Assembly (NCBI GenBank): GCA_038199755.1
Contig: JBBPYR010000137.1
Span: 10,592 to 74,591, forward strand
DNA length: 64,000 bases
Source of the DNA: JBBPYR01 sp038199755
GTDB taxonomy: Bacteria; Chloroflexota; Ktedonobacteria; Ktedonobacterales; Ktedonobacteraceae
Direction: 5' to 3'
The notes beneath the pieces were generated by a model. That model was given only the letters and a program-made list of their open reading frames with translations, did no database searches and was not told the DNA's origin. The number at the start of each line of letters is the position of its first letter. The stretch's first letter is position 1. Positions 1 to 8,750 of this stretch are shown one piece after another. Both the position numbers and the translations under genes were made by a program.

Positions 1-3000
1 ATAGTTAAAACCTAGATAAGGAGAACGACGAATTCCTAAATCCCACCAATTGGCTCTTCCAGCACAACTGGGCCTTCGATGAAAACCCTTCGCTTCTCCC
101 CATTTAATATACTCTACCACCGCTGAGCCTTTAAGGTCTTGCCTATCTTTATGACACATCAATAACTCAAAATTCAAATTTTCAGTGGTAATAGTAATAC
201 TTCTACATTCTTTTGGGCTTTTAATAGCTGGTTGCAAAAACTCTTTTTCAATTCCCCACCTTTGGATATTTTCTTTATCAAGATAGAAAAACTCGTTAGC
301 TCCTGTCTTTATACCAAACCGTACCTCAGCAACATCACCAAGGCGTACTAACTTGTCCTTCCCTTTCTCAAGGATGGTCCAATAGATGTCGGGAGCACGC
401 AGATATTTGCCGCCCCATTTATTGCCGCTATATTGTGCGGCTTTTTCGGGAGAATCGGTCGATACTCGCTGCACGGTTGAGGCTTCAGCCGCCGCGTTCT
501 CTATTGGGGTCGAGCCATCAGCTAAAAGGGCTGCTTGCTGAATGGGAAAGATACGATAGTCGCCGCTAGTGGTTCGTTCCGTCGCGGCCTCAATCTCCTC
601 AAACACAGTTGCTGATAACAGTTGCTCAAAGGAAGCACGCGCCATCACAAAACGGGTGGTATGCTGCAAGCCCCAGTTTTTTTGCTCGTGGGGCGACGAA
701 AAGAGGGCGATAATTGTGTTGACACTGGCTGACTCGAATGAGCGCGTAGCTTCGTTATCGAGTATCAGTTTGACGTGACATTGCCTGAGCAAGAATTCTT
801 GCAGGTCGGCACCATAGCCCACATCAAGCCAAGAGTTTGAGGTGATGAAGCAAAAAGAGCCACCATCGTTGAGCAGCGAGAGGCCATGAAAGTAGAAATA
901 GATGTACAGGTCACTCTGGCGATTTAAGGAATGTTTGGCACTCCCTTTCGCCGCATTGTAGTCAAAGAAGTTCGGAAACGCCTCATACACAGACCTTACC
1001 AGTTTGCTCTTATAAGCCTGTTTCTGCTCTATTGTTTGTGTACCCGGCAGCAATGGATCGGCGATTTGCTCCTGGCGCACATAGGGCGGATTGCCGATGA
1101 CGATATCGAAACGCTGCCCTTCCGCAAAAATTTCGACAAAGGAGATATCCCACACAAAGGGCAAGCTTCTGGTAGACGAGAGTACACCAAGCGCGGCCAC
1201 GGGATAGGCCAATTGCTGTTCAAGGTCTTGTATCTCTCGTTGCAACCGCCCAGTTTCTGGCGTTGGCTTCGCCACTGCTCCATACAGGTCTTCGCTCGTT
1301 AATAATGCTAGTTCCTGCTTCTTTGCCAGAAGCTTCTTTTCAATACTGATTTTCCGCTCTTCGAGAATATCGATAAACAGCCGTCGCTCTTCGTGTTCTA
1401 CCTGATCTTTGGTGCGGAGTTCGCGTGATGGCACATTGTTGTAGAACTGATTTTTTTGCTCTTTGAGCCCGTTAATACGCCTTTTAAGCGCAACAGAAAG
1501 GCCTTCGACGCGATGATTATAGCCAAAATTGATACCTGCAATCTCCTGTACCAGGCTATCGCCACGACGTATCTTGAAGGTGAAATAGGGTAGCAATGGC
1601 TCTCTACGAGCATGCAGTTCTTCACGGGATAGGTTAGTATCCACGATCAAAGCCAGCCATAGACGCAATTCGGCAACATGGATTGCCCATTCCTTGACAT
1701 CAACCCCATAGAGATTGCGGCCAATAATGCGCTTTTTTCGTTCATATGCGGGGTCTTCATTCGCATCATCCTGCGTTTCAAGCACAATACTGGCCCGCTG
1801 CTGAAGATCGTCCAAGACATACAACATGCCAACAAGAAATGAACCGGAGCCACAGGCAGGGTCAACAATGGTCACATCATGTAACTGATCATACACAGGT
1901 TGCCAGAGGTGTGCTGCTTGCAAAGCACTATCAGCTGCTTGCTTGTCCTCCGGTTCCATCGCAAAGACAACCTTATAAAGAAGCGATTTATGCTTTTGCC
2001 CAAGTGCATTGCTGAGATAGTCTACGAGCGTTAAACGGCACATGAGGTCTATTTCTACACGGGGAGTATAGAAAATACCAGCATCACTGCGCTCATCAGC
2101 ACTGTCGGATACATTGACGAGGCTTTCATAGACCTTACCGATCATCTCTGGATCAACGGACACTTCCTGGTCGAGCGGACTATCCTCTGCGATTGTAAAG
2201 TTATAGCGTTCTAGAAAGGTAATAATATGGGCCATAGAGAGGTCAGTTACCTTAAAACCACCTTTTCTGTCCAAATCATTTTCGGTGAACAGGCCACCAT
2301 TCAGGAAAGGGGCCAAGGCGAGAATAGCTAAGATATCGGGTGGGAAATAGCTATAGCCCCCATGAAAACCATTATTAAACGCCTTAAAAAACAACACATT
2401 GAGCCATTGGGCAAAAAATGTATCCTTCTCATGCTGGCTATACAGATAGCTCTCCCAGAAGCGTCGCAGGAAATCACTACGGTCTCCCAGCCAATGCTTA
2501 CGCTGAATGAAATAGAGAAACATACAACGGTTAAGCAGTTGCAGGGCGTAGTCATGTGACCAGATACCATCCCCTGTTTGCTTTTCCATATCTTTACGCA
2601 CCATATCAAAGAGCGTTTTATATCCCTCAAAGAACTGTTTCGTTACGGCTTCAACATCAAAAGCTTTATCATGCTGTGCTTGAATAGCAAGTGCATCATT
2701 CTCAAATACGGTAGTATTCAAATCGCTGAAGAACAGCTTAGGATTGTTAGCAGCAACATCTAAAAGTGAAACACGCTCAATAGCAGTACGCAACCGCTCA
2801 TGCGGACCAATGGTAATACGTCGAAACAGACGACGTTTGCTCTGTTCTCTTTCATACTTCACATTCACGAAATGCCAAGTATTCTGAGCGCGGTTAGAAA
2901 AGATAAAAAGTGCATATAGATGATTTTGCAGCAGTTTGGTCACAATCCTGCGTTCTTTACTCAGTGAAAGCTGATCAGATGCAAGATGAACATAAATAAT

Positions 3001-3234
3001 ATGAAAACTGCCATGCGCAGCAGTGGCAAGGAGCAGCGGAGAGCCTATAATATCAGCCTGCGTTATTGTTTGATCGCGCAAAGAAAGTGTCTGGTTACTA
3101 CGCTCATAGTTAAGTTCACTCCAAAATAACTGTTTGAGCGCATCAAAACCATGTGGGGTGCTCAAATCTTCAAGTAGAGGTGAGACACGACTCTGTACAG
3201 CATCAAAAGAGTACGCTATTTCCTTATTGTCCAT
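1..3234 (-). CDS. Type II restriction-modification enzyme (Eco57I-like methyltransferase), C-terminus cut by window edge
   Basis: An open frame of 1078 codons runs from an ATG at 3234 to base 1 without a stop; I checked every triplet. The product is a putative type IIG restriction-modification protein that would methylate adenine and probably also cut DNA. Motif I of an N6-adenine methyltransferase, DPACGSGSF, starts near residue 458, and the catalytic motif NPPYVRQEQI starts at residue 715. Between them is the AGIFYTP segment typical of Eco57I-type enzymes. Residues after about 850 look like a target-recognition region and are still open at the edge. The first 200 residues probably contain the nuclease, but I cannot identify its catalytic residues. 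An AGGAT lies about 11 nt before the start. A BREX PglX protein is an alternative; the missing flank would decide. Confidence 0.85.
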   Translation of the reverse strand, partial: MDNKEIAYSFDAVQSRVSPLLEDLSTPHGFDALKQLFWSELNYERSNQTLSLRDQTITQADIIGSPLLLATAAHGSFHIIYVHLASDQLSLSKERRIVTKLLQNHLYALFIFSNRAQNTWHFVNVKYEREQSKRRLFRRITIGPHERLRTAIERVSLLDVAANNPKLFFSDLNTTVFENDALAIQAQHDKAFDVEAVTKQFFEGYKTLFDMVRKDMEKQTGDGIWSHDYALQLLNRCMFLYFIQRKHWLGDRSDFLRRFWESYLYSQHEKDTFFAQWLNVLFFKAFNNGFHGGYSYFPPDILAILALAPFLNGGLFTENDLDRKGGFKVTDLSMAHIITFLERYNFTIAEDSPLDQEVSVDPEMIGKVYESLVNVSDSADERSDAGIFYTPRVEIDLMCRLTLVDYLSNALGQKHKSLLYKVVFAMEPEDKQAADSALQAAHLWQPVYDQLHDVTIVDPACGSGSFLVGMLYVLDDLQQRASIVLETQDDANEDPAYERKKRIIGRNLYGVDVKEWAIHVAELRLWLALIVDTNLSREELHARREPLLPYFTFKIRRGDSLVQEIAGINFGYNHRVEGLSVALKRRINGLKEQKNQFYNNVPSRELRTKDQVEHEERRLFIDILEERKISIEKKLLAKKQELALLTSEDLYGAVAKPTPETGRLQREIQDLEQQLAYPVAALGVLSSTRSLPFVWDISFVEIFAEGQRFDIVIGNPPYVRQEQIADPLLPGTQTIEQKQAYKSKLVRSVYEAFPNFFDYNAAKGSAKHSLNRQSDLYIYFYFHGLSLLNDGGSFCFITSNSWLDVGYGADLQEFLLRQCHVKLILDNEATRSFESASVNTIIALFSSPHEQKNWGLQHTTRFVMARASFEQLLSATVFEEIEAATERTTSGDYRIFPIQQAALLADGSTPIENAAAEASTVQRVSTDSPEKAAQYSGNKWGGKYLRAPDIYWTILEKGKDKLVRLGDVAEVRFGIKTGANEFFYLDKENIQRWGIEKEFLQPAIKSPKECRSITITTENLNFELLMCHKDRQDLKGSAVVEYIKWGEAKGFHRRPSCAGRANWWDLGIRRSPYLGFNY

Positions 3235-3398
3235 ACGATACAATATCCTTTACACACTACCCAGCCACCGACAGAGGGAGTAACTTCTTCTAAGGTAATG
3301 CTAGTGTAAACCAAAAGAGGAAATTTGGCTAGAGGTTTTGTCGTGCGTTTTGAGGTTTGTAGGGGAGGATATGAAAGCGACGATGCTTGAGATGCGGC

Positions 3399-3755
3399 TT
3401 ACTCTTCATCCCCCACTTCCGCCTCCTCCATTTCAGCGACGGTGGCGAGAAAACGGTAATCATCCTGGCAGGAGACGCAATGACCGAGATGAACGATGAT
3501 CTCCCGTAACTCCTGTTCGGACAGCTTCACCAGGGGATACTCAGGGCGCAGTGCTTCATAGTAGGATGGTAAGCGTTGGCGACACTGATCACAGCTGAGC
3601 GTATCGTTCGCGATCAATGCCTCAGAAAGGCGCGTGATCCCATGCTGACAACGTGGGCAGGTACGCAGATGGGCTGCAAGATGCTCAGTATGCTCATCAT
3701 ACATAGTGGTCTTATTGTCGCTCCTAAGCAAGCGTTGGAGTTGCTGGCATCTCAT
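3399..3755 (-). CDS. Zinc-finger anti-sigma-like protein
   Basis: A 118-residue soluble protein with three Cys/His modules: HLAAHLRTCPRC near residue 26, CDQC near 55 and HLGHCVSC near 90. These resemble the HxxxCxxC zinc-binding anti-sigma (zf-HC2/ZAS) motif. The tail is acidic and there is no membrane segment. It lies 69 bp downstream of a sigma-factor gene on the same strand, so it probably binds and modulates that sigma factor; this is inferred from position. The start is supported by GGAAG 7 nt upstream. The family assignment rests on motif spacing only. Confidence 0.65.
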   Translation of the reverse strand: MRCQQLQRLLRSDNKTTMYDEHTEHLAAHLRTCPRCQHGITRLSEALIANDTLSCDQCRQRLPSYYEALRPEYPLVKLSEQELREIIVHLGHCVSCQDDYRFLATVAEMEEAEVGDEE

Positions 3756-3824
3756 AACGGTCTTCCCAATAAGATGTTTTTACTATTTTTTATACAATTA
3801 CCTACGCTATTCCATAACTATACA

Positions 3825-4664
3825 TTAATTAGATAAAAAACGCAAGAGTTTGGCAAGAGTGGGATGCTCCTCTCGTAGCAAGCGAAAGGCACGATGTCGC
3901 CATACGCGAACTAATTCGACTTTCACGCCCATACGTTCGGCAATCTCTGTATCGTCGAGGTCTTCCAAAAATTGGAATATCAACACTTGTATGTGATTTT
4001 TATTCCGCTGTGCCGCGAGAACAGCTAGCAACTCTTCACGAAACTCATCTTGTATTACGTACATGACAGGGTCGCGGTTACGTAGGTCAACTAGTTCACC
4101 TATAGCATACTCGCTATCCTGATCTAGTGATAGAGTCTCTTCACGCTTACGCTTGTTTAAGCAGGCTATGGCTTTGCGGTGTAAGATAACCTGCGCCCAG
4201 CCAAGAAACGCAGCAGGATCATCCAATTTTTTCTCGCCGCGCCGTAATGGGTAAAGTCCTACTAATGTCAGGTAGACCGCATCTTCGCTTGCCTGCTCAT
4301 ACTGTTGCAGAACTTTGTTGTAACGAACATGACGCAAAAAGCGCGTAAAAGAACGCTCCAAGTTGACGTAAGCCAATTCATAGAGCTGCTGATCTTGAGA
4401 ACACCAAGCATCATGCAGTGTACGACTACAGATACGTTGTGCCATACGCCATAGTAGGTTAGTTGATGGTTGCATCTCCTTTTCTTCGTTGTCCTTCTCT
4501 TCTTTTTGAGTGTCCCCATGCTGCTCAGCGTATAGTTTTGCCCACTCCTGCGCCATCAACTGCGAAAGTGCGTCGGCGGTAAGAATGCCCTGTACATACG
4601 ACGAGACTGCCTTTTCCGCCGTGCTATGAATCTTTTCAGAGAGATTTTTACTTGATTCATCCAT
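3825..4664 (-). CDS. Sigma-70 family (ECF-like) RNA polymerase sigma factor
   Basis: A 279-residue predicted sigma factor. A basic and aromatic region-2-like segment with DPAAFLGWAQVILHRKAI lies at about residues 150-168. A region-4 helix-turn-helix (DDTEIAERMGVKVELVRVWR) lies near residues 237-256. The first 90 residues are a charged, glutamate-rich extension that short ECF factors lack. It is followed by a zinc-finger protein that may be its antagonist. A divergent small secreted peptide starts 209 bp away, so the shared intergenic region may be autoregulated. No promoter motif could be assigned with confidence. Confidence 0.8.
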   Translation of the reverse strand: MDESSKNLSEKIHSTAEKAVSSYVQGILTADALSQLMAQEWAKLYAEQHGDTQKEEKDNEEKEMQPSTNLLWRMAQRICSRTLHDAWCSQDQQLYELAYVNLERSFTRFLRHVRYNKVLQQYEQASEDAVYLTLVGLYPLRRGEKKLDDPAAFLGWAQVILHRKAIACLNKRKREETLSLDQDSEYAIGELVDLRNRDPVMYVIQDEFREELLAVLAAQRNKNHIQVLIFQFLEDLDDTEIAERMGVKVELVRVWRHRAFRLLREEHPTLAKLLRFLSN

Positions 4665-4873
4665 CTATGCACTATTCCTTCGACTTTTCTTATTGAACAG
4701 CTAAATAAGCAACTTCTATACACATTGACGAATTACCGATAAGAATATCAAAAATATGAAATATTCGCTTTCCTCTCGCACACCTGTACAAATAGACGGA
4801 AAAACTTCTCCGTCCTAGTGCAGATCAGAAGGCAATGCAGAAATTGCATTGTCGCAGAAAGGAAGCACCTTCC

Positions 4874-5071
4874 ATGGTTTTATCTCTCAAACGTTTCTTC
4901 CTTGTCATCGTTATGGCACTCGCGTTGCTAGCTGGCCTCTTAGGTTGGTCTGGCAAGATGATGACCACCCCCGTCCTACAAAATCATCATGGTGCCAGTG
5001 TGCAGACACACATGCTGGCCGATGGTCCCGACGTGCGTGTAGGCTGTCCACCGCCTCCTTTTGCCTGCTAA
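4874..5071 (+). CDS. Small secreted or membrane-anchored peptide ending GCPPPPFAC
   Basis: A 65-residue product starting MVLSLKRFFLVIVMALALL, a clear signal peptide or single membrane anchor. It is followed by a hydrophilic stretch and the unusual C-terminus VRVGCPPPPFAC, with two cysteines framing a tetraproline. I do not recognise the family. An in-frame ATG 39 bp upstream would put charged residues before the signal, so I prefer 4874. It is transcribed divergently from the sigma-factor gene and is followed at once by a strong hairpin (5084-5128), so it is probably a monocistronic transcript. It could be a secreted signal or a modified peptide; nothing in the window proves this. Confidence 0.5.
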   Translation: MVLSLKRFFLVIVMALALLAGLLGWSGKMMTTPVLQNHHGASVQTHMLADGPDVRVGCPPPPFAC

Positions 5072-5083
5072 TAATCACAACCA

Positions 5084-5128
5084 AAACGACAAGGGCTTCC
5101 TACACGAGTAGTGAAGCCCTTGTCGTTT
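5084..5128. terminator. Hairpin terminator
   Basis: Perfect 16-bp inverted repeat (5084-5099 with 5113-5128) around a 13-nt loop, with an A-run on the left and a T-run on the right. It sits 12 bp after the small-peptide gene and before the glutaredoxin gene. Confidence 0.7.
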
Positions 5129-5169
5129 ATGATATGATAGGGAAAGATACAAAAGAGGAGTGCAGAGAC

Positions 5170-5427
5170 GTGAGTGAGCCACAACCTTCAGCAACGGTTA
5201 AGGTAACATTCTATACAAAAGCGGGCTGTCATCTTTGTGATGATGCACGTGATGCACTTGATGAGATCGCTACACATACGTCTTATGAATTAACAGAGAT
5301 TGACATTCGTAGTGACATGGCACTCTTTGAACGCTATCGTTACCGCATTCCGGTCATTCTCATCAATGGGCAAGAAGTCGCTGAGGGCCGTATAACGTAC
5401 GAGGACCTCGCGCACCATTTCATGTAG
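5170..5427 (+). CDS. Glutaredoxin-like thiol-disulfide protein
   Basis: An 85-residue thioredoxin-fold protein. After a beta strand it has the redox motif CHLC (TKAGCHLCDDARDAL), then YRIPVILINGQEV, which contains the cis-proline expected in this fold. This matches the glutaredoxin/DUF836 family, which reduces small disulfides. I chose the GTG at 5170 because AGAGGAG lies 9 nt upstream; in-frame codons further upstream overlap the terminator and the previous gene. The downstream DUF2085 membrane-protein gene starts 39 bp later and may be cotranscribed. Confidence 0.8.
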   Translation: MSEPQPSATVKVTFYTKAGCHLCDDARDALDEIATHTSYELTEIDIRSDMALFERYRYRIPVILINGQEVAEGRITYEDLAHHFM

Positions 5428-5466
5428 CATCGATCATTTTGATAACATTGGATAAGAGAAATACCT

Positions 5467-6024
5467 ATGGCAACACCACATATTCATAGCACAAATGCAC
5501 CTTTTATGACTTACGCTGCTCCCAAGAAACGGGGGACAATTCGGCGTATCAGTGATTTCTTGGCGGACCAATGGGCAACAATGATTACGATCATCTTGGG
5601 AATATTGGTTGTATCAGCAATCTCGGTGCCCTTTTTGTCCTATTTTGGCCTAGATGCCGTCTCCAAACCGGTGTTTTACTCACTACACTATGTGTGTGCG
5701 CAGATTCCTTCACACTCCTTCTATATTCTTGGGCATCAGCTCGGCATGTGTGCGCGTAACTTCTCCATTTATGCCTCGATGTTCCTGGGCAGCCTGGCCT
5801 TCACCTTGAGCAAGAAGCGCATCCCTGGTATTCCCTGGTGGCTGTGGGTCTTGATGATTTTGCCGATGGCCCTTGATGGTGGCACACAAATGTTTGGTTT
5901 ACGCGAGAGCACGTGGGAGCTACGTGTGCTGACGGGAACGCTCTTTGGCCTGGGCAGCATCTGGTTTGTGCTACCACTCATGCAAAAAACCATCCTAGAG
6001 ACGCCAGCCACCCTACAAAGGTAG
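5467..6024 (+). CDS. DUF2085 family membrane protein
   Basis: A 185-residue protein with about four transmembrane segments. The conserved pattern CAQIPSHSFYILGHQLGMC, starting near residue 77, is typical of DUF2085: cysteine and histidine residues suited to metal or redox binding at the membrane. Its biochemical role is unknown. The conserved glycine/aspartate segment MALDGGTQMFGLRES near residue 137 is also present. It follows the glutaredoxin gene, which may hint at a redox link, but that is inference. Confidence 0.85.
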   Translation: MATPHIHSTNAPFMTYAAPKKRGTIRRISDFLADQWATMITIILGILVVSAISVPFLSYFGLDAVSKPVFYSLHYVCAQIPSHSFYILGHQLGMCARNFSIYASMFLGSLAFTLSKKRIPGIPWWLWVLMILPMALDGGTQMFGLRESTWELRVLTGTLFGLGSIWFVLPLMQKTILETPATLQR

Positions 6025-6070
6025 TAGCGACATGATGAAGCGTGAGCAGCAGCGAAGCGCGCTGCAGGCT

Positions 6071-6155
6071 CCGTAGGGGCCAGATTGATCGCGCCCCTCG
6101 TACCTGATCACAGGCGATAAATCGCCCTGGGGCGCGATCAATCTGGCCCCTACGG
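6071..6155. repeat. Dispersed palindromic repeat, family A, copy 1
   Basis: Perfect 27-bp terminal inverted repeat (6071-6097 with 6129-6155) enclosing a small inner hairpin, GGCGATAAATCGCC. A second copy lies at 34235-34337 with the same outer arm and the identical inner core. Non-coding; it sits between the DUF2085 gene and mtaB. Confidence 0.85.
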
Positions 6156-6201
6156 ATGGGTTTCCATCATGAAGCCCGGATCAGCAAAGAAAGTATGCCC
6201 T

Positions 6202-7605
6202 ATGTCTAACCGTCACACATTCGCGGTCGCTACACTCGGCTGCAAGGTCAACCAAGCTGATAGCGAGGCCATTACAGAACAGATGCAGGCGGCAGGATAT
6301 ACACAACGCGAGTTTGGCGATACCGCCGATATCTACATCGTCAACACCTGCACCGTCACCCATCTCGGCGACCGCAGTTCGCGCTCTTTGATCGCACAGG
6401 CACATCGTCGTCACCCACACGCGACGCTGGTGGTAACGGGCTGCTACGCCGAACTTAATCCACAAGCGATAGCGGCACTACCGGGTGTCGATCTCGTGGT
6501 AGGAAACCACGGCAAAGACGCACTTGTTACCGCCATTGAACAGCACACATCAGCTACTCCGACCGTAAGCGATTTGCCAGTTTCTGACACACCCAGAATA
6601 AGTGGTGCCCCTTTACCTATGCTGGCCCGTGACACACAACACATCGGCAGTGACCAACTATTAGTATTCCGAGCGGCGGAGCCTGAGCCACAAGCGGATA
6701 ATGCTCCACAATTAGCCTCACGTACTCGTGTGCAGATGAAGGTGCAGGATGGTTGTGATAATCGCTGCACATATTGTATCGTTCCCTCTGTACGTGGCAA
6801 CTCACGCAGCCGCAGTATTGCATCAGTTGTCGAACATGTACAGCGTAAGGTGCGGGCGGGCTTTCAAGAAATTGTCTTGACTGGCATCCATCTGGGCGAT
6901 TATCACCCCGATGATGATGAAAAGTATGATCTTGGCGACTTGATCGCAGCACTGTTGCGCGAAACCGATATACCACGCATTCGCGTCTCATCCTTGGAGC
7001 CAGAGGATTTTCGCCTCCAATGGTTGGAGCATTGGAGCAATTCGCGCATGTGTCGTCATCTACACCTTCCGATGCAGAGCGGCTCGGACACAATTCTGCG
7101 TCGCATGGCACGCCACTATAACAGCACCCGATATCACACGATTATCAGTGAGGCAAAGCGGCTTGTGCCTGGCATTGCCATTAGCACCGACATCATTACC
7201 GGCTTTCCCGGCGAAAGCGATGCCGATTTTGAGCAGACCTATCAGCTTGCGCGGCAACTCGAGTTCGCCAAGTCGCATGTGTTCCGCTTCTCACCACGTC
7301 AGGGAACAGCCGCAGCTCGCATGAAGGGACACATCAAAGACGAGGTAAAGAAAGCACGTAGCGAACGCTTGCTCGCACTCAACGAGGAGCATAGTCGCCT
7401 GTTCCGCTCACAATTCCTGGGTGAGGTCGTCCAGGTGTTAGTGGAACACCCTCGACATAACCGCTGGGAAGGCTTAACGGACAACTACCTGCGCGTCGAA
7501 CTGCATAACCTGCCCGAACGTGCCTCCAGTTGGCAACACTCCCTGCTAAATGCACGTTTACACTCCCTCGTAGACGATGGTGTATACGGTGAATATTGTG
7601 AATAG
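6202..7605 (+). CDS. mtaB: tRNA t6A37 methylthiotransferase MtaB
   Basis: A 467-residue radical-SAM enzyme that adds a methylthio group to N6-threonylcarbamoyladenosine at position 37 of tRNAs reading ANN codons. The N-terminal UPF0004 domain has TLGCKVNQADSEA, VNTCTVT and VVTGCYAE, whose cysteines would hold one iron-sulfur cluster. The radical-SAM motif CDNRCTYC lies near residue 185. A TRAM-like domain closes the protein. The CKVNQ signature distinguishes MtaB from MiaB (normally NxxDSE). I prefer the ATG at 6202; an upstream in-frame ATG at 6169 lies just after repeat A. The start of the next gene overlaps its last 29 bp. Confidence 0.92.
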   Translation: MSNRHTFAVATLGCKVNQADSEAITEQMQAAGYTQREFGDTADIYIVNTCTVTHLGDRSSRSLIAQAHRRHPHATLVVTGCYAELNPQAIAALPGVDLVVGNHGKDALVTAIEQHTSATPTVSDLPVSDTPRISGAPLPMLARDTQHIGSDQLLVFRAAEPEPQADNAPQLASRTRVQMKVQDGCDNRCTYCIVPSVRGNSRSRSIASVVEHVQRKVRAGFQEIVLTGIHLGDYHPDDDEKYDLGDLIAALLRETDIPRIRVSSLEPEDFRLQWLEHWSNSRMCRHLHLPMQSGSDTILRRMARHYNSTRYHTIISEAKRLVPGIAISTDIITGFPGESDADFEQTYQLARQLEFAKSHVFRFSPRQGTAAARMKGHIKDEVKKARSERLLALNEEHSRLFRSQFLGEVVQVLVEHPRHNRWEGLTDNYLRVELHNLPERASSWQHSLLNARLHSLVDDGVYGEYCE

Positions 7606-8713
7606 GTCCCGTATTGTGCTCCTCACCCTGTTACTCCTATTGCTCAGTGCGTGTGCGAACAACGGCACTGCATCCCCTTCCCCTACGACTAACACAATAA
7701 CGCGTAAGGGTGTTCAAGCACTTACGCCATCAATTTCGGCTATAGGAAATTTTGCGGAGTATGCCTTGCCACAGACGGGCAGTGGCTTGATGCGTCCAGC
7801 CATTGATCGGCGGGGGCGGCTCTGGTTTGGTGAGATGAGTCGCAATTATCTGGCGATGTTTGATCCACGCACACGGCAGTTTGAGCAGATGCAGCCGCCT
7901 CATGGCGCCTATGGAATCATGGGGATCGCCGTGGCCGCTGACGATACGATCTGGTTCGCCGAACAAAACGCGAACTATATCGGTCACTATGAGCCTACGA
8001 CAAAACACTTTGCGCAGTATGCTTTGCCCAGCTTCAAAGTACCCGATCCTGCCAACGCCAAAAACATGTTGACGCTACCCAGCGCGCCCAATGATCTGGT
8101 GATTGATAGGCATGGGAATATCTGGTTTACTGAACTGAATGCTGACGCGATTGGCATGCTGGACAGCCACAGCGGAACGATCAAACAATACCCGCTTGAC
8201 GCGCAGAGAAGTATCCAGAAGCTCAACCCCTATGGTATTACCCTCGATGCACGGGGGGATGTCTGGTTTACTGAGGCAAGCAATAGTCAGCTTGGACACC
8301 TTCACCCTGCGACGGGGCTGATTGATTATTTCAGGACGCCCGACCCGACAAATCCGCTGATGGAGGTCGCGGCTGATACGCAAGGTCATATCTGGGCAAC
8401 TGCGTTCAACGCGGGACAGCTTATCATGTTTGATACAGCCACAAAGCACTTCAGCGTGTATCACGCGCGGGGCGCAGCAGGTAGTGCGGGTGGATTATAC
8501 GGGCTCACGGTGACAGCTGATGGCGAGGTCTGGCTCACGGTTTCTACAGAGAATGCCATTGCGCGTTTAGATGTACAGGCGCATCGCTTTGTCTATTATG
8601 CTATTCCCTCGCCAAGCAGCTTGCCATTAGGTATCGTTGCTGGGCTGAACAATCATAGTTTCTGGTTTACCGAGGCTGGCATAGACAAAATCGGCATGTT
8701 GATAGTGCGCTAA
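7577..8713 (+). CDS. Streptogramin-lyase-like (Vgb) beta-propeller lipoprotein
   Basis: A 378-residue protein with a hydrophobic signal and lipobox LLSAC, so it is probably a lipoprotein anchored outside the membrane. It then has repeated propeller blades marked by WFGE, WFAE, WFTE, WFTE, WATA, WLTV and WFTE about every 45 residues. This is the Vgb/SMP-30-like six- or seven-bladed fold. Vgb enzymes linearise streptogramin B, but many homologues are not resistance enzymes, so I would not infer resistance. The start overlaps mtaB by 29 bp; a GTG at 7598 is an alternative start and gives a shorter signal. The stop lies inside a long hairpin. Confidence 0.75.
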   Translation: MVYTVNIVNRSRIVLLTLLLLLLSACANNGTASPSPTTNTITRKGVQALTPSISAIGNFAEYALPQTGSGLMRPAIDRRGRLWFGEMSRNYLAMFDPRTRQFEQMQPPHGAYGIMGIAVAADDTIWFAEQNANYIGHYEPTTKHFAQYALPSFKVPDPANAKNMLTLPSAPNDLVIDRHGNIWFTELNADAIGMLDSHSGTIKQYPLDAQRSIQKLNPYGITLDARGDVWFTEASNSQLGHLHPATGLIDYFRTPDPTNPLMEVAADTQGHIWATAFNAGQLIMFDTATKHFSVYHARGAAGSAGGLYGLTVTADGEVWLTVSTENAIARLDVQAHRFVYYAIPSPSSLPLGIVAGLNNHSFWFTEAGIDKIGMLIVR

Positions 8714-8744
8714 CACGATGGGTGCATCGTGTTAGCGCACTATC
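8701..8744. terminator. Bidirectional terminator hairpin
   Basis: Perfect 19-bp inverted repeat (8701-8719 with 8726-8744) and a 6-nt loop between convergent genes. The left arm includes the last codons and stop of the lipoprotein gene; the right arm ends 6 bp before the S9 peptidase stop. Confidence 0.8.
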
Positions 8745-8750
8745 AACAGA

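Noticed and set aside
569..2763. Several short frames on both strands in the first 3 kb
   Set aside because: All lie inside the single 1078-codon restriction-modification frame on the minus strand, which has clear methyltransferase motifs.
7577..8713. Virginiamycin B lyase (resistance)
   Set aside because: The propeller fold matches, but it is a lipoprotein and Vgb-like propellers are common without lyase function.
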